From Mesomycoplasma flocculare ATCC 27399 (GTDB lineage: Bacteria > Bacillota_I > Bacilli_A > Mycoplasmatales > Metamycoplasmataceae): a DNA stretch of 64,000 nt. Position 1 is the stretch's first letter. Every line of letters begins with the position of its first letter. A program made the translations under genes and the position numbers. Positions 20,791 to 33,331 of the stretch are shown here, in pieces. The DNA lies in contig NZ_CP007585.1 of assembly GCF_000815065.1 (NCBI RefSeq), forward strand, positions 1 to 64,000, written 5' to 3'. The notes under the pieces were generated by a model that saw nothing but the letters and a program-made list of their open reading frames with translations, had not been told where the DNA came from and did no database searches.

Positions 20791-21087
20791 TTTTGTAAAG
20801 GTTTGTCTAACTTAACGTTTAAAAATGCTTTTCTTGTTAAAAGTCTTGTAAGCTGTAAAAATCATCTATATTTTAGTGCTTTTTCGATAATTTTAGCTGA
20901 ACCAAAAAAGAAAAAGGAATTAAGTAATGATTGAATAAAAAGTGGTCAAACTAGAATACAAAGAAACAAAAAAAGCGGAATTCAAGGCGGTACCGGAAGA
21001 TGATCAGTGTATGAATCTCAAATAGTAATTCCATAAACTATTAAAAAAATAACTATTGATGTAACAATTCAGCGAAAAAGTATATAA
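20791..21087 (+). pseudogene. Unrecognised ORF remnant in the gatB-downstream gap
   Basis: The 426-base gap 20716-21141 holds an open frame (20791-21033, no ATG start) reading ...AEPKKKKELSNDWIKSG then QTRIQRNKKSGIQGG and TGRWSVYESQIVIP, ended by TAA at 21034-21036. The same frame then continues TIKKITIDVTIQRKSI to TAA 21085-21087. The peptide-like composition (Trp from TGA, charged clusters) suggests a decayed gene 3' end rather than random DNA, but I recognise no family. It borders the accessory island that follows. Confidence 0.3.
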
Positions 21088-21141
21088 GAGAAAAAGGTTG
21101 TTGATTTGTAGTAAATTACAAAATTTTTCCTATTAATTTCA

Positions 21142-22473
21142 TTATTCATTTTCAGTTAGTTCCTTAAATTTTTTAGCGACAAAAATGTAATATATATGTC
21201 TAATATCGATGCTATAATCATTGTCATAAATAAATTCAATATTTTCAGTTAGTTCTTTTAATGATAATTTTTCTATTCCAATTTTTTCTTTGAATGTTAA
21301 AAAATCATCCTTTGAGTTAAATGTTAAAAGCGGTGATTTCGAATTATAGGCAGAATTTATCATAATAACAGAATCAAAAAATTTGTAAAAATCATTATCA
21401 AAAGCTAATCTTAATTTTTTTATTCGCGAATGTTCTTCAAATTCTCGAATTAAATCTACAAGTGGGTAAGAGATTGTTTCATTATAAGGGTTAAAATCAG
21501 AGGGTTTTATTAAGTCAAATTCTATTTTTTCATTATAATATTTTAAAAAAGTATCAAAATCAGGTTGCAAAATATTTTTTAGTATTGATTTTTGTTCTAA
21601 AACAGCAATAAAATCGCAACTTTGTAAAACTGAGTCAAAATATGCTTGAAAAAGCGCACTTTTTGTAAAGGGTAGAGGCAGAAGGGCAATATCTTTTAAA
21701 TCAATAAGGGCATTTTGAAATTTAGTTGCCAAATTTGGGCTTAAATGATAATTATTAGAAATAACGATTAATTGCTTAATTTTGTTTGCAACTTGATAAA
21801 CTGGTTTTGGTAGGGTTAATTTTCCCACTTTAGTTTGATAATTTTTAGGTATAAATTTAAAACTAAAACCTTCGGCTTTTGTTTGTGGATCAAATTTTCG
21901 ATAAATATTAGGATCTAAAATTTGATTTTCGTCGATTATTATTGTTTCATTAATCCCCAAATTTAAAGGAATGTTTGAGTTTGAGCAAAAATCAATATCA
22001 TTAATTTTCCGGGTTTTTAAGAAAGTCATACTTTCAGCAAATGAGCCATAAAAAACAATAGAAGGATATTTTTTGCTAAATTCAAGGGCTTTTTTATAGT
22101 ATTTATTCAAATTTTCATCTTTTAATTTATATAATAAAACAAAACTTAAACGGCTAATAAGGAAAATTTTCAAATATTTTTGGGCAATAAAAAGACTCTT
22201 TTTTTCAAAATGTTTAACAAATTGTATTTTTAAAAAAACTCCAAAAAGAAAATAAAACCAGAAGAAGGGCAAAGGTCAAAACGCTGCAAAACCAACTCAC
22301 CAAATTTCTTTTACTCAGTAAAGTCTAAGCCCAAAACCTAAAAGAAAAAGTGAAATTATAGTTAAAATAACAATTAAAAATATCCGTAAAAATCGTAATG
22401 ATTTTTCAACAAATATCGAACTTGAAAACTTAACATAATTATTAAGAATTATAGATTTTCTTGACAAGATCAT
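21142..22473 (-). CDS. Membrane-anchored nucleotidyltransferase-fold protein
   Basis: The 443-residue product begins with two hydrophobic helices (residues 31-49 and 57-81) and continues into a cytosolic region with the nucleotidyltransferase motif FYGSFAES (Gly143-Ser144) plus DIDF (Asp159 and Asp161), spaced as in the minimal nucleotidyltransferase (MNT) superfamily. Farther on, REFEEH (Arg343-His348) fits the R-x4-H pattern of HEPN RNases, though that short motif can arise by chance. The start is ATG at 22473 with AAGG upstream, 19 bases after the preceding minus-strand gene. TGA codons near the N-terminus are Trp. Possible defence or toxin-antitoxin role is inference; no named family is certain. 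Confidence 0.6.
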
Positions 22474-22492
22474 TTTACTACCTTAACAATTA

Positions 22493-23494
22493 TTAACGGT
22501 AATATCCGTAAATAAACTTTTCATATTTTGCTTTTTCATACTTATCATATGCTTTTTTGTAAGTTGCTTCAATTAATGTTGCTAATTTATTAGAACCGTC
22601 AAGCAAGAATCATACACTAGGCTCTAAAAAGCGATATCAGGGCACATCATAAACCTTGTAGTTAATCAATTTTAGTAACAACACTAATTTTGACAGGGAT
22701 TTTTTTGTATCTATTAATTCGCGTGCTCTTTCAACAAAGTCATCAAGGTTTTCATTTTTATCCGTATATTTTGAAGATTCGGAGGCAAAAAATAAAGATG
22801 CTAAAGTTCCTGTGATTCCAGCAAAACTAGTTAATTTTACAGTGTTAATTTTTTTAATTCATTTAAACTTTGTGGACAACTTTGATATTAAATTATTTGC
22901 TAAGCTACTGTTTTTAGCAGCTTGGTTGATCCATGAAATAGGTTTGGGCAAACCTACAGAATCTATAATTTCCGAAACACCTAATATATACAAGGGATCA
23001 TGAGTATCAACCAAATTTCCGAAAAAATATTCTATACTTTTATCAATAAAATATGACCCCGTCAAAAATGAGATAACATTTGAAAAAACATTAGAAATTT
23101 GAGTTAAAACCTTTTTATAACTTAAAACATTTTCAACAAAAGTTCTTAAATAATATGATAAATTATTCCAGTCTGAATCGCTAACATATTGGTCTAATTC
23201 AGATGTTTGCTTTGTTTCTAAATATTGTAAAAAACTTAAGTTGAAATTTGAATTATCGTGTTCTTCTAAATCCAAATTTAGTATAATATTTTTTGAATTC
23301 AATTCATTTATAATATTTAGAATTAAGCTTTTATCAAATTTTCTTGAAATTTTTTTTGATTCTGCTATAAGTTCTTTGATAAAATCAGCAAATTCATCCC
23401 TATTAGGCCCCCCATCTGACAAATAATTTTTTGATATTTGCTGTGGATAATTATTATAATTTCAATGTTCATTTTTTAAAATATCGGTATACAT
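22493..23494 (-). CDS. Hypothetical helical protein, partner of the nucleotidyltransferase
   Basis: This 333-residue protein is not recognised. It is largely helical and charged at the N-terminus (FADFIKELIAESKKISRKFD), has moderately hydrophobic stretches in the middle (VFSNVISFLTGSYFIDKSI and TSFAGITGTLASLFFA, about residues 230-245) and a lysine/tyrosine-rich tail (KKAYDKYEKAKYEKFIYGYYR given in part). There is no signal peptide or lipobox. The ATG at 23494 has a clear GGAGA ribosome-binding site. The nucleotidyltransferase-fold gene follows 19 bases downstream, so the two are very likely one operon. It could be a membrane-associated toxin, effector or adaptor; nothing in the sequence decides. 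Confidence 0.6.
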
Positions 23495-23544
23495 TTTTAT
23501 CTCCAATTCTCAATTTGTTTAAATAAAACAGTTATAATTTGAAT

Positions 23545-23750
23545 AGTATCATAAACTGATTTTTTGGCTATTAAATATTTGTGTTTATATATTTTTTTAT
23601 TAATTTTTATTAATGTTTGTTTAAAGTAAAAAAATTTTATCTATTTTTAATTAAGCCTAATTTTAAAGCAAAAATATTTGCTTTGGAATAATAAAGTTTA
23701 TAGCTAATTTTTAATTTTAAGATGTTTTTCAGTGTCTGAAAATTTTTTCT
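23545..23750 (+). ncRNA. Candidate structured small RNA between divergent genes
   Basis: In the 292-base gap 23495-23786 a plus-strand TATAAT (23533-23538) is followed by a perfect hairpin AAAGCAAA/TTTGCTTT (23665-23684, 4-base loop) and then by TTTTCAG-TGT-CTGAAAA (23726-23742) trailed by six T, which looks like an intrinsic terminator for the plus strand. No plus-strand coding gene lies upstream of that terminator, so a short RNA of about 200 bases is the simplest reading. Speculative. Confidence 0.3.
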
Positions 23751-23771
23751 TAAATTTTTCTAAAAATAATG

Positions 23772-23777
23772 TAAAAT
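23772..23777 (+). promoter_or_regulatory. -10 box of the small membrane protein gene (leaderless)
   Basis: TAAAAT ends 9 bases before the ATG at 23787, the same spacing as at hrcA, and there is no ribosome-binding site. A leaderless mRNA is likely. Confidence 0.45.
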
Positions 23778-23786
23778 TTATTTATT

Positions 23787-24239
23787 ATGAAAAGCGAAAA
23801 TAAGAAAAATTTGTTAAAATTTCTTAAAAATATAATAGTGGCAATGTTTGCAATTCGTAGTGTAAAACTTGCAGTTGAAATTACTTTTATTACTTTAATA
23901 GTTGTTTCTGGAATTACAGCGCCAGGTATAAAAGACCTAGATGAAAAAATACCTTTAAAGTTCACAACTTCCCAAATTACTTGTCTTATCATCTGGATTT
24001 TATTAAGTATCATAAACTGAATTTTATATGTTACTTATTTTATAAAATTAAATTTCCTTGAAAAATCTATATCTTTTAGCGAGTATGCAGCAGTGAAGGT
24101 GAAAATGTCATCAATTAGAACTATAGCAATTATTGGATTTTTCATAAGTTATGTTGATATTGCTTCAATGATAATGCTTCTAAGTTTTATGTCGCGTGAG
24201 CGAGACAAATTAGCAGGTGAAAGCCAATTAAGTGTTTAA
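23787..24239 (+). CDS. Hypothetical small membrane protein
   Basis: The 150-residue product has four predicted hydrophobic helices: about residues 25-43 (AVEITFITLIVVSGITA), 64-85 (ITCLIIWILLSIINWILYV, with TGA as Trp), and a C-terminal pair around 107-135 (IRTIAIIGFFISYVDIASM and MIMLLSF). The N-terminus is lysine-rich (MKSENKKNLLKFLKN) and there is no cleavable signal. I do not recognise the family. It is transcribed away from the nucleotidyltransferase unit and converges on lspA. It may be the last gene of the accessory island. Confidence 0.6.
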
Positions 24240-24330
24240 ATTTAGACTTTTTTCCTGATTTAGAGAACTTTCATTTCCTTTTATGTAGAAATTTTAATTT
24301 TTTTAAGTTGATAATTAGCTAATTAAGGGA

Positions 24331-24945
24331 TTAAAAATTGTTTTTATCATTTCCTGAATTATGTTTTTTTGTGTTTTTTATTTTTTTTCAATTTAAATTT
24401 TTGAAAATATCAACAGCATGAACTAAAATAATGCCAATCGGTCCTGCAAAAATAAAAATATCTGCAAAATTAAAAGTACCACTCGAACTATAAAAAGGTA
24501 AAAATAGCAAATCTTTTACGGTATTATTGTTCAAAATTCTGTCAATTTCGTTCCCTCAATTGCCCGCTAACAATATTGCCATAAAAATTGTTAGTGAAAT
24601 TTTTTTGCTAAACGGAATTAGAAATAATAGAATTACTGATAAAAGAAAAGCAAAAATATGGATTACTGTAAATCCGACAATTTTGTTAATTTGCGAAGTT
24701 ACTCCTTGGTGCAAAAGAGGGCGAAATCCGATAAAACCTCAGGAAATATTTTTTATAAAACCTTTTTTGCTAGAAATTTCATAATCTTCTCAGGAAAAAA
24801 TTAAATTTTTAGTTAACTGGTCAATTAGCACTAAAATTAAAACAATAAAAAAAGCGATAATAATATTTAAAAATAAGCGTTTTTTCCCAACCAATTGATA
24901 TTTTTTTTTAACAAAATTAGTTATTTTTTGTATTATGAGTCTCAT
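24331..24945 (-). CDS. lspA: Lipoprotein signal peptidase LspA
   Basis: LspA removes signal peptides from prolipoproteins. The 204-residue protein has four hydrophobic segments and both catalytic Asp motifs: LAGNWGNEIDRIL (about residue 140) and FNFADIFIF (about residue 166); VLIDQLTK is the N-terminal family motif. TGA codons are Trp. The ATG lies inside the end of ileS (29-base overlap). Mycoplasmas depend on lipoproteins, including the protease at 33332, so this gene matters for surface display. Confidence 0.93.
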
Positions 24946-27577
24946 TTAAAACCTCAGAGCAACGTTGACAAACATTATCAATTTGTTCAAAATGATTTCA
25001 ACATCTTGGGCATTTTTTCCAGTTAAGCAGTAGAATTTCTGTTTTATCATCACAGAAATCAACTTTTGCCACCATTAGCAATTTTACAAGATCAAGTGAT
25101 TTGATAAAATCAGATTTGGTATTTATTAAAACCCCAACTTCATTAGGGCGTCTTATTTCTTTTGCTTGAATTTTTTGTTCAATTAGTTGATATATTGAAT
25201 TTTTGATTTGAAAAAATTTTTCTCATTTTGTGTCAAGTTTTTCGTCAAAGTTGGACTTTTTAAAGAAATCTTCCATATGAACTGAAATTTGTTTGTTTTC
25301 TTTTTGAACATGGTAATAAATTTCCTCTGCCGTTGTTGGCATAATCGGGGCAATTGCAATATTTAGAACAATTAAAATTTCGTATAAGTTATATTGGATT
25401 TGTCTCCTTTTTAGCGAGTTTTTTTTATCAGCATATAAAATATCTTTAACAATTGATAGGTAAAAATTAGAAAATTCAATAATAAAATTATTGATTATTT
25501 TAACCACACGAACAAATCGATTTTGATCATAATTTAGGATTATTTCATTTTTCAGCTTCTGAATTTTATTATAAATATACAAATCAATTTCTGTTAATTC
25601 ATATTTTTTGGGTTCAAAATCGACCAAATTTGTTATTAAAAACCTAATTGTATTGCGAATTTTACGGTAAATTTCTACATTTTGTTCAAAAATTGATTCA
25701 GAATAGACAACATCATTATAATATTCGCTATTTGCAACTCAAAGGCGAAAAATATCACAACCATATTTGTTCAAAATTACAATCGGATCAACACCATTTC
25801 CTTTAGATTTGGACATTTTATTGCCTTTTGAATCAACAACAAAACCATGGGAAAGCAGTTTCTTATAGGGCGAGAAGCCAAAATATATCACTGAATTTAT
25901 CAAAGAAGAGTTAAATCAGCCCCGATATTGGTCAGAACCTTCAAAGTAAATATCAAAAGGAGCTTTTTCGCCATCAATATTTGCAGCTAAAAAACTAACT
26001 CCTGAATCAAATCAGACATCCAAAATGTTATTTTCTTTAGTCCAGCCTAAATTTTGGTATTCGCGAGGAAGAAGTTCATCAACGGTTTTTTCATACCAAA
26101 TTGATGAGCCATGTTTTTCAACTAGTGAAATTATATGATCAAAAATTTCTGGTTTATCAAGAACCGGTTTTTTATTTTGATCATAAAAAATAATTAGCGG
26201 AATTCCTCAACTGCGCTGTCGCGAAATTAGCCAATCTTTTCTGTCAATTATCATTTTTTTTAAGCGATTTTTAAGTCAAATTTCCGGAAAATCAATTTTT
26301 TCTATTGCATTTTCAAGCTTTTTTTTGATTTTTTCAACTGAAACAAATCATTGTGGGGTTCCGCGATAAATTACCGGTTTTAATGTTCTTCAATCATGAG
26401 GAAATGAGTGTTTAATAAAACTTAGGTTCAAAATTGCTGATTTTTTGTCAAGGAATTCAGTTATTAATTTATTGGAATCTGCATAAAATAGCCCTGAAAA
26501 TTGCCCTGCGTTTTCATTAAATTTTCCATCATCATTTACGTGCATAACCATTTCGAGGTTATTTTCTCGCCCGATTCAGTAATCATCTTCGCCAAAAAGT
26601 GGGGCTAAATGAACAAGTCCTGATCCTGCATCTAAAGTTACATGTTTTCCTGAAACAACCGGGCAAAATTTTTCAAAAATTGGGTGTAAATATTCAATTC
26701 CTAAAATTGACTTTCCAGTAAAACTAGCTATGATTTTATAGTCTTTTCATCCAAAAGTGGTACTTAATTTTTCTAGCAAATTTTCAGCGAGAATGTAAAA
26801 ATTTTCACCACTTTTTAGGCGAATATAATTAAAATTTAGACCAACAGCAACTCCTGAATTTGCAATCAAAGTTCAAGGTGTTGTCGTTCAAATTACAAGT
26901 TTGTCATTTATATTAACAAAATTATTACCTTTTTTTATATTAAAACTGATAAATAATGAAGGTGATTTGTGAATTAGATATTCAATTTCAGCTTCAGCAA
27001 GGGCGCTTTGGCTACTTGGGGATCAAAAAATTGGCTTTAAAGCGCGATAAACAAGTCCGTCGCCAACCATTTTTTTGAATAATTTAAGCTGTTTAGCCTC
27101 ATAATCGGGAGTATTTGTTTTGTAAATTTTTTTAAAATCAGTTAATAAATTTAGCTTTTTAAATTGTAGCATTTGCGCTAAAATCTGTGAATTTGCAAAT
27201 TCATTTGACTTTTTGCGGATTTCAAGAACTGATTTTGATTCAATTTGGTTAATAATTTTGTTCTCAATTGGCAAACCATGAGTATCTCAACCCGGAACAA
27301 ACGGTGAATAAAAACCTGCCATAGTTTTGTAGCGAACAATAATATCTTTTAAAACTTTATTAAGTGCATGTCCAATGTGGATGTCGCCATTTGCATAAGG
27401 GGGCCCGTCGTGGAGAATGAATCTTGGGCTGTTGTATCTTTTAGATAAAATTTTTTGATAAATGTGATTTTTTTCTCAAAAATCAGCATAAAATTTGTCT
27501 TTTTCTGTCAAATTTGCTTTCATGGCAAAATCAGAATTGAAAATATTTAAAGAATTTTTATAGTAATTTTTGCCCAT
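24917..27577 (-). CDS. ileS: Isoleucyl-tRNA synthetase
   Basis: This class I synthetase charges tRNA-Ile and edits valine. The 886-residue product carries [19 protein letters not shown] (HIGH motif, about residues 55-73), the WDTHGLPIE motif, [14 protein letters not shown] (KMSKS) and a C-terminal zinc-binding module CPRCW...CQRCSE. ATG at 27577 lies 2 bases after the parC stop. The gene has many TGA-Trp codons. The 3' end overlaps lspA; the pair ileS-lspA is also linked in many bacteria. Confidence 0.96.
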
Positions 27578-27579
27578 TA

Positions 27580-30132
27580 TTAGCTGTCCTTTTCTATTTT
27601 TTTTAGAATTGATTCAACATCTAATTCGCTAATTTCGCGAAGTTTAGTTTCTAGGTTTATTATCGGCTTGTTTTCTTTAGTTTTTGTTTTAATATTTTTG
27701 TTATTAGAATCGTTTTTTGAATAAAAAAAACTATTTTTTCCGTTATTTTTCACTATTTTGTTTTTTTGTGCAAAGAATTTATATTTTATTTTTGCATTAG
27801 TTTTTAAGTTTGCAAAATCAGAAATAGTAAAAATTTTTAAAGGTTTATTAAATTCAAAAACTTTTAAATTGTCACTAAAAACAGCGATACTTTTCGGAGT
27901 CTGAGAAAAGTCAAGCTGTGTTTCAAAGTTTTTTGGGGCTATTTTTTTATTCCCAAAATGTAAATTGGCAGTGTCAATTTTTTCAAATCGAGAATAAAAA
28001 TCGATAACTGCAAGCGAATCTGATGTTTCAATAGTTTGGCTTGCAGTAACAAATTCGTTTTTGCGAAGACTTAAAATTTTGACTCCTGATGAATTTCGCG
28101 AATATATCGGTATTTCTGAGACACTTATTTTTAAAGCGCGATTTTGTGTTGTGAAAAATACAATGTTTTTCAATTTGTTTTCCAAAAATGCGCTAATAAA
28201 TTTGTCATCCTCCTTAATGCGAAAAATATTTTGTAGCTTTTTCTGCCTAATTTTTGCTAGTTGTTCTAAACTCATTCGTTTTGCAAAACCGAATTTGGTG
28301 ATAAAAATTAAAAACTGATTATCTTCAAAATTATCAACAAAAAAAGCGCTTAAAATATGATCAGCATTTGGGATTCCTAAAGTAATTCTTAAATTATTTG
28401 GCGCGCTTTTTAAATTTGATTCATCAATTTGATGGGCAGAAAAAATTGCTATATCTCCTTTATTTGTAAAAAAAATTCCTTTTTGCCGTTGGTTAATTTG
28501 ATCTTGAAAAATAAAAATATCATTTTCTGGAAGTTGAGTTTTTTCAATTTCTTCGAGTGCAGAATTTTTTATATCTAATTTTTTATAAAGCCCAGATTTT
28601 GTAATTCAAAAATAAAAAAATTCATCTTTTATTAGATCGCCTTGGTTTATTTTTATTTTTAAATCAGAGTCGATAATTTGGGTTTTTCGAGGTTGGGTGT
28701 ACAATTTTTTAAATTTTTTTAAGATTTGAATTAAATTTGTGTTAAATTCATCTTTATTTGCAACAAGATTTTCTAGCTTGCTAATATTTTCTTCTAAATT
28801 TTTTGACTCTTCACGAAAAGTTTGCTGCTCAATTTTAGAAAGGCGATACAATCTCATTGAAGCAATTGCATCAGCTTGAATTTCGCTAAAACCAAAAAAT
28901 TTTATTAAATCGGCAATAACCCCAACTTTTGAATTATCAGATTCGCGAATAATTTTAATTACATCATCAGTTATTTCGGCAACCTTGAGAAAACCTTTAA
29001 TAATTTCTAATCTTTTTTTATTTTTGTAAAGTTCAAAATTAAATTCAGCAAGTTTAATTTTTCTTAAATGCTCAAGATAGAAGAAAATTATTTCCTTAAT
29101 TGTCAAAAGCTTTGGTGAATTATTACAAATTGCAACAGAATTATAAGAATAATGGATTTGTAAATCGGTTTTTTGAAGTAAATAAGTAATAATTAAGTCA
29201 GGATTAGCATTATTTTCTAGTTCAATAAAAATTGAGATTCCATTTTGATCAGATTGATCAATTACCTCTTTAATTCCGTAAATTTGCTCTTCAAAACGAA
29301 TGTTGTCGATTTGTTGAATCAAATTTGATTTGGAAGTTCCAAAAGGAATAGCAGTAATTTCAATTATTTTTTGGCCTTTTTTTTCAGAAATTTTATAATT
29401 TGAACTTATTTTTATCTTGCCTTTTCCAGTTTTAAAAGCATCAAAAATGCCCGATTTTCCATAAACAATTCCTCCTGTCGGAAAATCAGGGCCTAAAATC
29501 ACTGTAGAAATTTCTTCAATCGAAATTCCGGGATTTCTAATCATCAAAATTGTTGCATCAATTACTTCGCCTAAGTTGTGCGGGGGGATTTCGGTTGCAA
29601 ATCCGCTTGCGATTCCAATTGCGCCATTAATTAGTAAGTTAGGAAAAATTGCAGGTAAAATTGTTGGTTCTTTTTCACTATCATCAAAATTAGGGCAAAA
29701 ACTTACAACATTTTTTGAGATTAGTTCAAGTAAATGTTCACTTATTTCTGAAAGTCTCACTTCTGTATATCGCATTGCCGCTGGAGGGTCGTCGTCAATT
29801 GAGCCTTTATTTCCGTGCATTTCAACAAGTGGAATATTCATTTTTCATTCCTGAGAAAGTCTAACAAGAGCATCATAAATTGAACTATCACCGTGGGGGT
29901 GATATTTTCCGATAACATCACCGACAACTCTAGCTGATTTTTTGTAATTTTTACTATTCTTTAATCCTAATTGCCACATTGAATAAAGAATTCGTCTTTG
30001 AACAGGTTTTAGACCATCTCTGACATCAGGAATTGCCCGATGTTGAATTATATATTTAGAATAACGAATGAATTTTTGCGCCAAAATCTTTTCTAATTTG
30101 GAATTAATTATCAAATCTAGGCTTTTATTCAT
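27580..30132 (-). CDS. parC: DNA topoisomerase IV subunit A
   Basis: ParC is the DNA-cleaving subunit of topoisomerase IV, which decatenates daughter chromosomes. The 850-residue protein shows [32 protein letters not shown] and [11 protein letters not shown] with the catalytic Tyr (about residue 119). The C-terminal half is a lysine-rich beta-propeller region lacking the GyrA box, which with its parE neighbour argues for ParC over GyrA. ATG at 30132 overlaps the parE end by 8 bases. Confidence 0.93.
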
Positions 30133-32050
30133 ATGTTGGTCCCATTAAATTGTCAATAAAATTATCTTCAAGTGAAAAATCAACATTCTTTTCTATTCAA
30201 TTTTTACGAAGATCAGATTTTTCTCCCATTAAAATTTTGAAATTTTCCTCAACTTTTGCATAATCATCGATTAAAACTTTTTCCAAAATTCGTTTTGCAG
30301 GGTCCATTGTTGTTTCTCAAAGTTGATTTGCATTCATTTCTCCAAGCCCTTTATAACGCTGAATTTGCAAGTTTTTCCCATTAATTCTTTTTTGAAACTC
30401 TTTTTCTTCCCAAATAAAAATATCTTTTTTACCTTTTTCACTGATTCGATATAAAGGAGGCTGAGCTATAAAAACCAAACCATTTTCGATTAAAGGTCGC
30501 ATGTGTAGGAAAAGAAAAGTCAAAATTAGAATTTGAATATGCGCGCCATCATTATCAGCGTCGGTCATAATGATAATTTTGCCATAATTTAAGTTTTTAA
30601 GGTTAAAATTTTGACCAACCCCTGTTCCTAAAGCGCTAATAATTGCAATAATTTCTTCATTTTTCAAAAGTTCAATTAACCTTGTTTTTTGCGCGTTAAC
30701 AATTTTACCTTTTAAAGGTAAAATAGCTTGAAACTCACGGTTTCTAGCGAGTTTAGCAGAGCCGCCAGCAGATTCGCCCTCAACTAAAAAAAGTTCGCGA
30801 TTTATAGCTTTTTTTGAATTTGCGGGCGTTAATTTACCTGATAGAATTCGTTTTTCTTTTGTTATTGATTTAGTAGTTTTTGACTCAATTATGTTTAATT
30901 TGGATTGCTGACGTTGGCGATAAATTTCTAATAAAAAGTTGATAATTTTAGTTGCAATATCTTTATTTAGCGCAAAAAAGGACATTAGATTTGTAAAAAT
31001 AATTTCTTCTGTGACTGTTTTTGCTAAAATTGTCGATAATTTGTTTTTTGTTTGACCTACAAATTCAAGAATCGGCTCAGGTATTCGAAGTGATAAAACT
31101 GCTGAAAGACCAACTTTTGCATCAGAAAATTCCAAAAATTGTTTAGTTTTAATTAAATTATTTTGTTGTCCGTAAGTGTTAATTGCTTTTAAAAATCCTA
31201 ATTTAAAGCCATTTTCATGACTTCCGCCTAAATTAGTTTTTACATTATTAACAAAAGAAATAATGTTTTCTTGTTGCGAATCAACATACTGGAATGCAAA
31301 TTCTACTATAATTTCTTGCATTTTTTCTTTAAAACTAATAATTTTATCATGTATTTTGTTTTGGCTTTTGTTTAAAAACTCTACAAAACCTTTAATACCA
31401 TTTTCACAGCTAAAATTTTGACTAATATTATTTTTTAAGTCAATAAAATTAATTTTTAAGTTGTTAACCAAAAAACAAGTCTCACGTAAACGAGGAATTA
31501 TTATTTCTGGTTCAAATTCAGTGTGTGAAAAAAGCGAAAAATCAGGTAAAAATTTAATTTTTGTTCCTGTTGTTTTGCTTGAATCAATAACTTTTGTTCG
31601 AGTCTCAATTTTTCCACCGTTAATAAAAGATGTATAAAATAATTTTGTATTTCGGTTTACAAAAATTTCAAGTTTTTTAGAAAGAGCATTAACAACTGAG
31701 GAACCAACACCATGAAGTCCGCTAGCAGTTTTGTAGATTTCATCAGAAAATTTAGCACCCGAATGTAATTCACTAAAAACTAATTCAACACCAGTTTTTC
31801 CTGTTTTTTTATGAATTTCAGTTGGAATGCCTCGTCCATTATCGCTAATTTCAATTGAATTATCTGTATTAATAGTTAGCGAAATTTCATCGCCATATCC
31901 TGCAATCACTTCATCAATTGCGTTGTCAAAAATTTCTCAAATTAATTGGTGCAATCCGTTGATATCGGTGGATCCAATATACATTCCTGGCCGTTTTCTG
32001 ACTGCCTCAAGACCCTTTAAAAGTTTAAGTTTTTCAACTGAATAACTCAT
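30125..32050 (-). CDS. parE: DNA topoisomerase IV subunit B
   Basis: ParE is the ATPase subunit. The 641-residue product has [35 protein letters not shown] (ATP lid), [12 protein letters not shown] with [11 protein letters not shown] and the TOPRIM metal site [11 protein letters not shown], ending [21 protein letters not shown]. Start ATG at 32050. First gene of the minus-strand operon parE-parC-ileS-lspA, divergent from gap with a 201-base AT-rich gap in which both promoters must lie. Confidence 0.94.
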
Positions 32051-32251
32051 GCAATCTTTTCTAACCTTTCTAAAAACGAGTAAGTTTTTCACATAAATTT
32101 TATACAAAAAGATAAAAATTTTAGCAAAAATTTTAATGCAAAATTAAGAAAAGATGATAAAATTAATAAAAAAAGTTAAATTTTGTTAAGTTTTTATTAT
32201 TTTTAAAGCAAAATTAAATAAAAAAGTATTATTAGAGAAAAGAGACTTTAA

Positions 32252-33262
<1,011 letters not shown>

Positions 33263-33331
33263 TAGGAATAACCTTAGCAACAACAGCAACAATAAATAAA
33301 TAAACTCTAAAATAAAAACAGAAAGAAAAAA

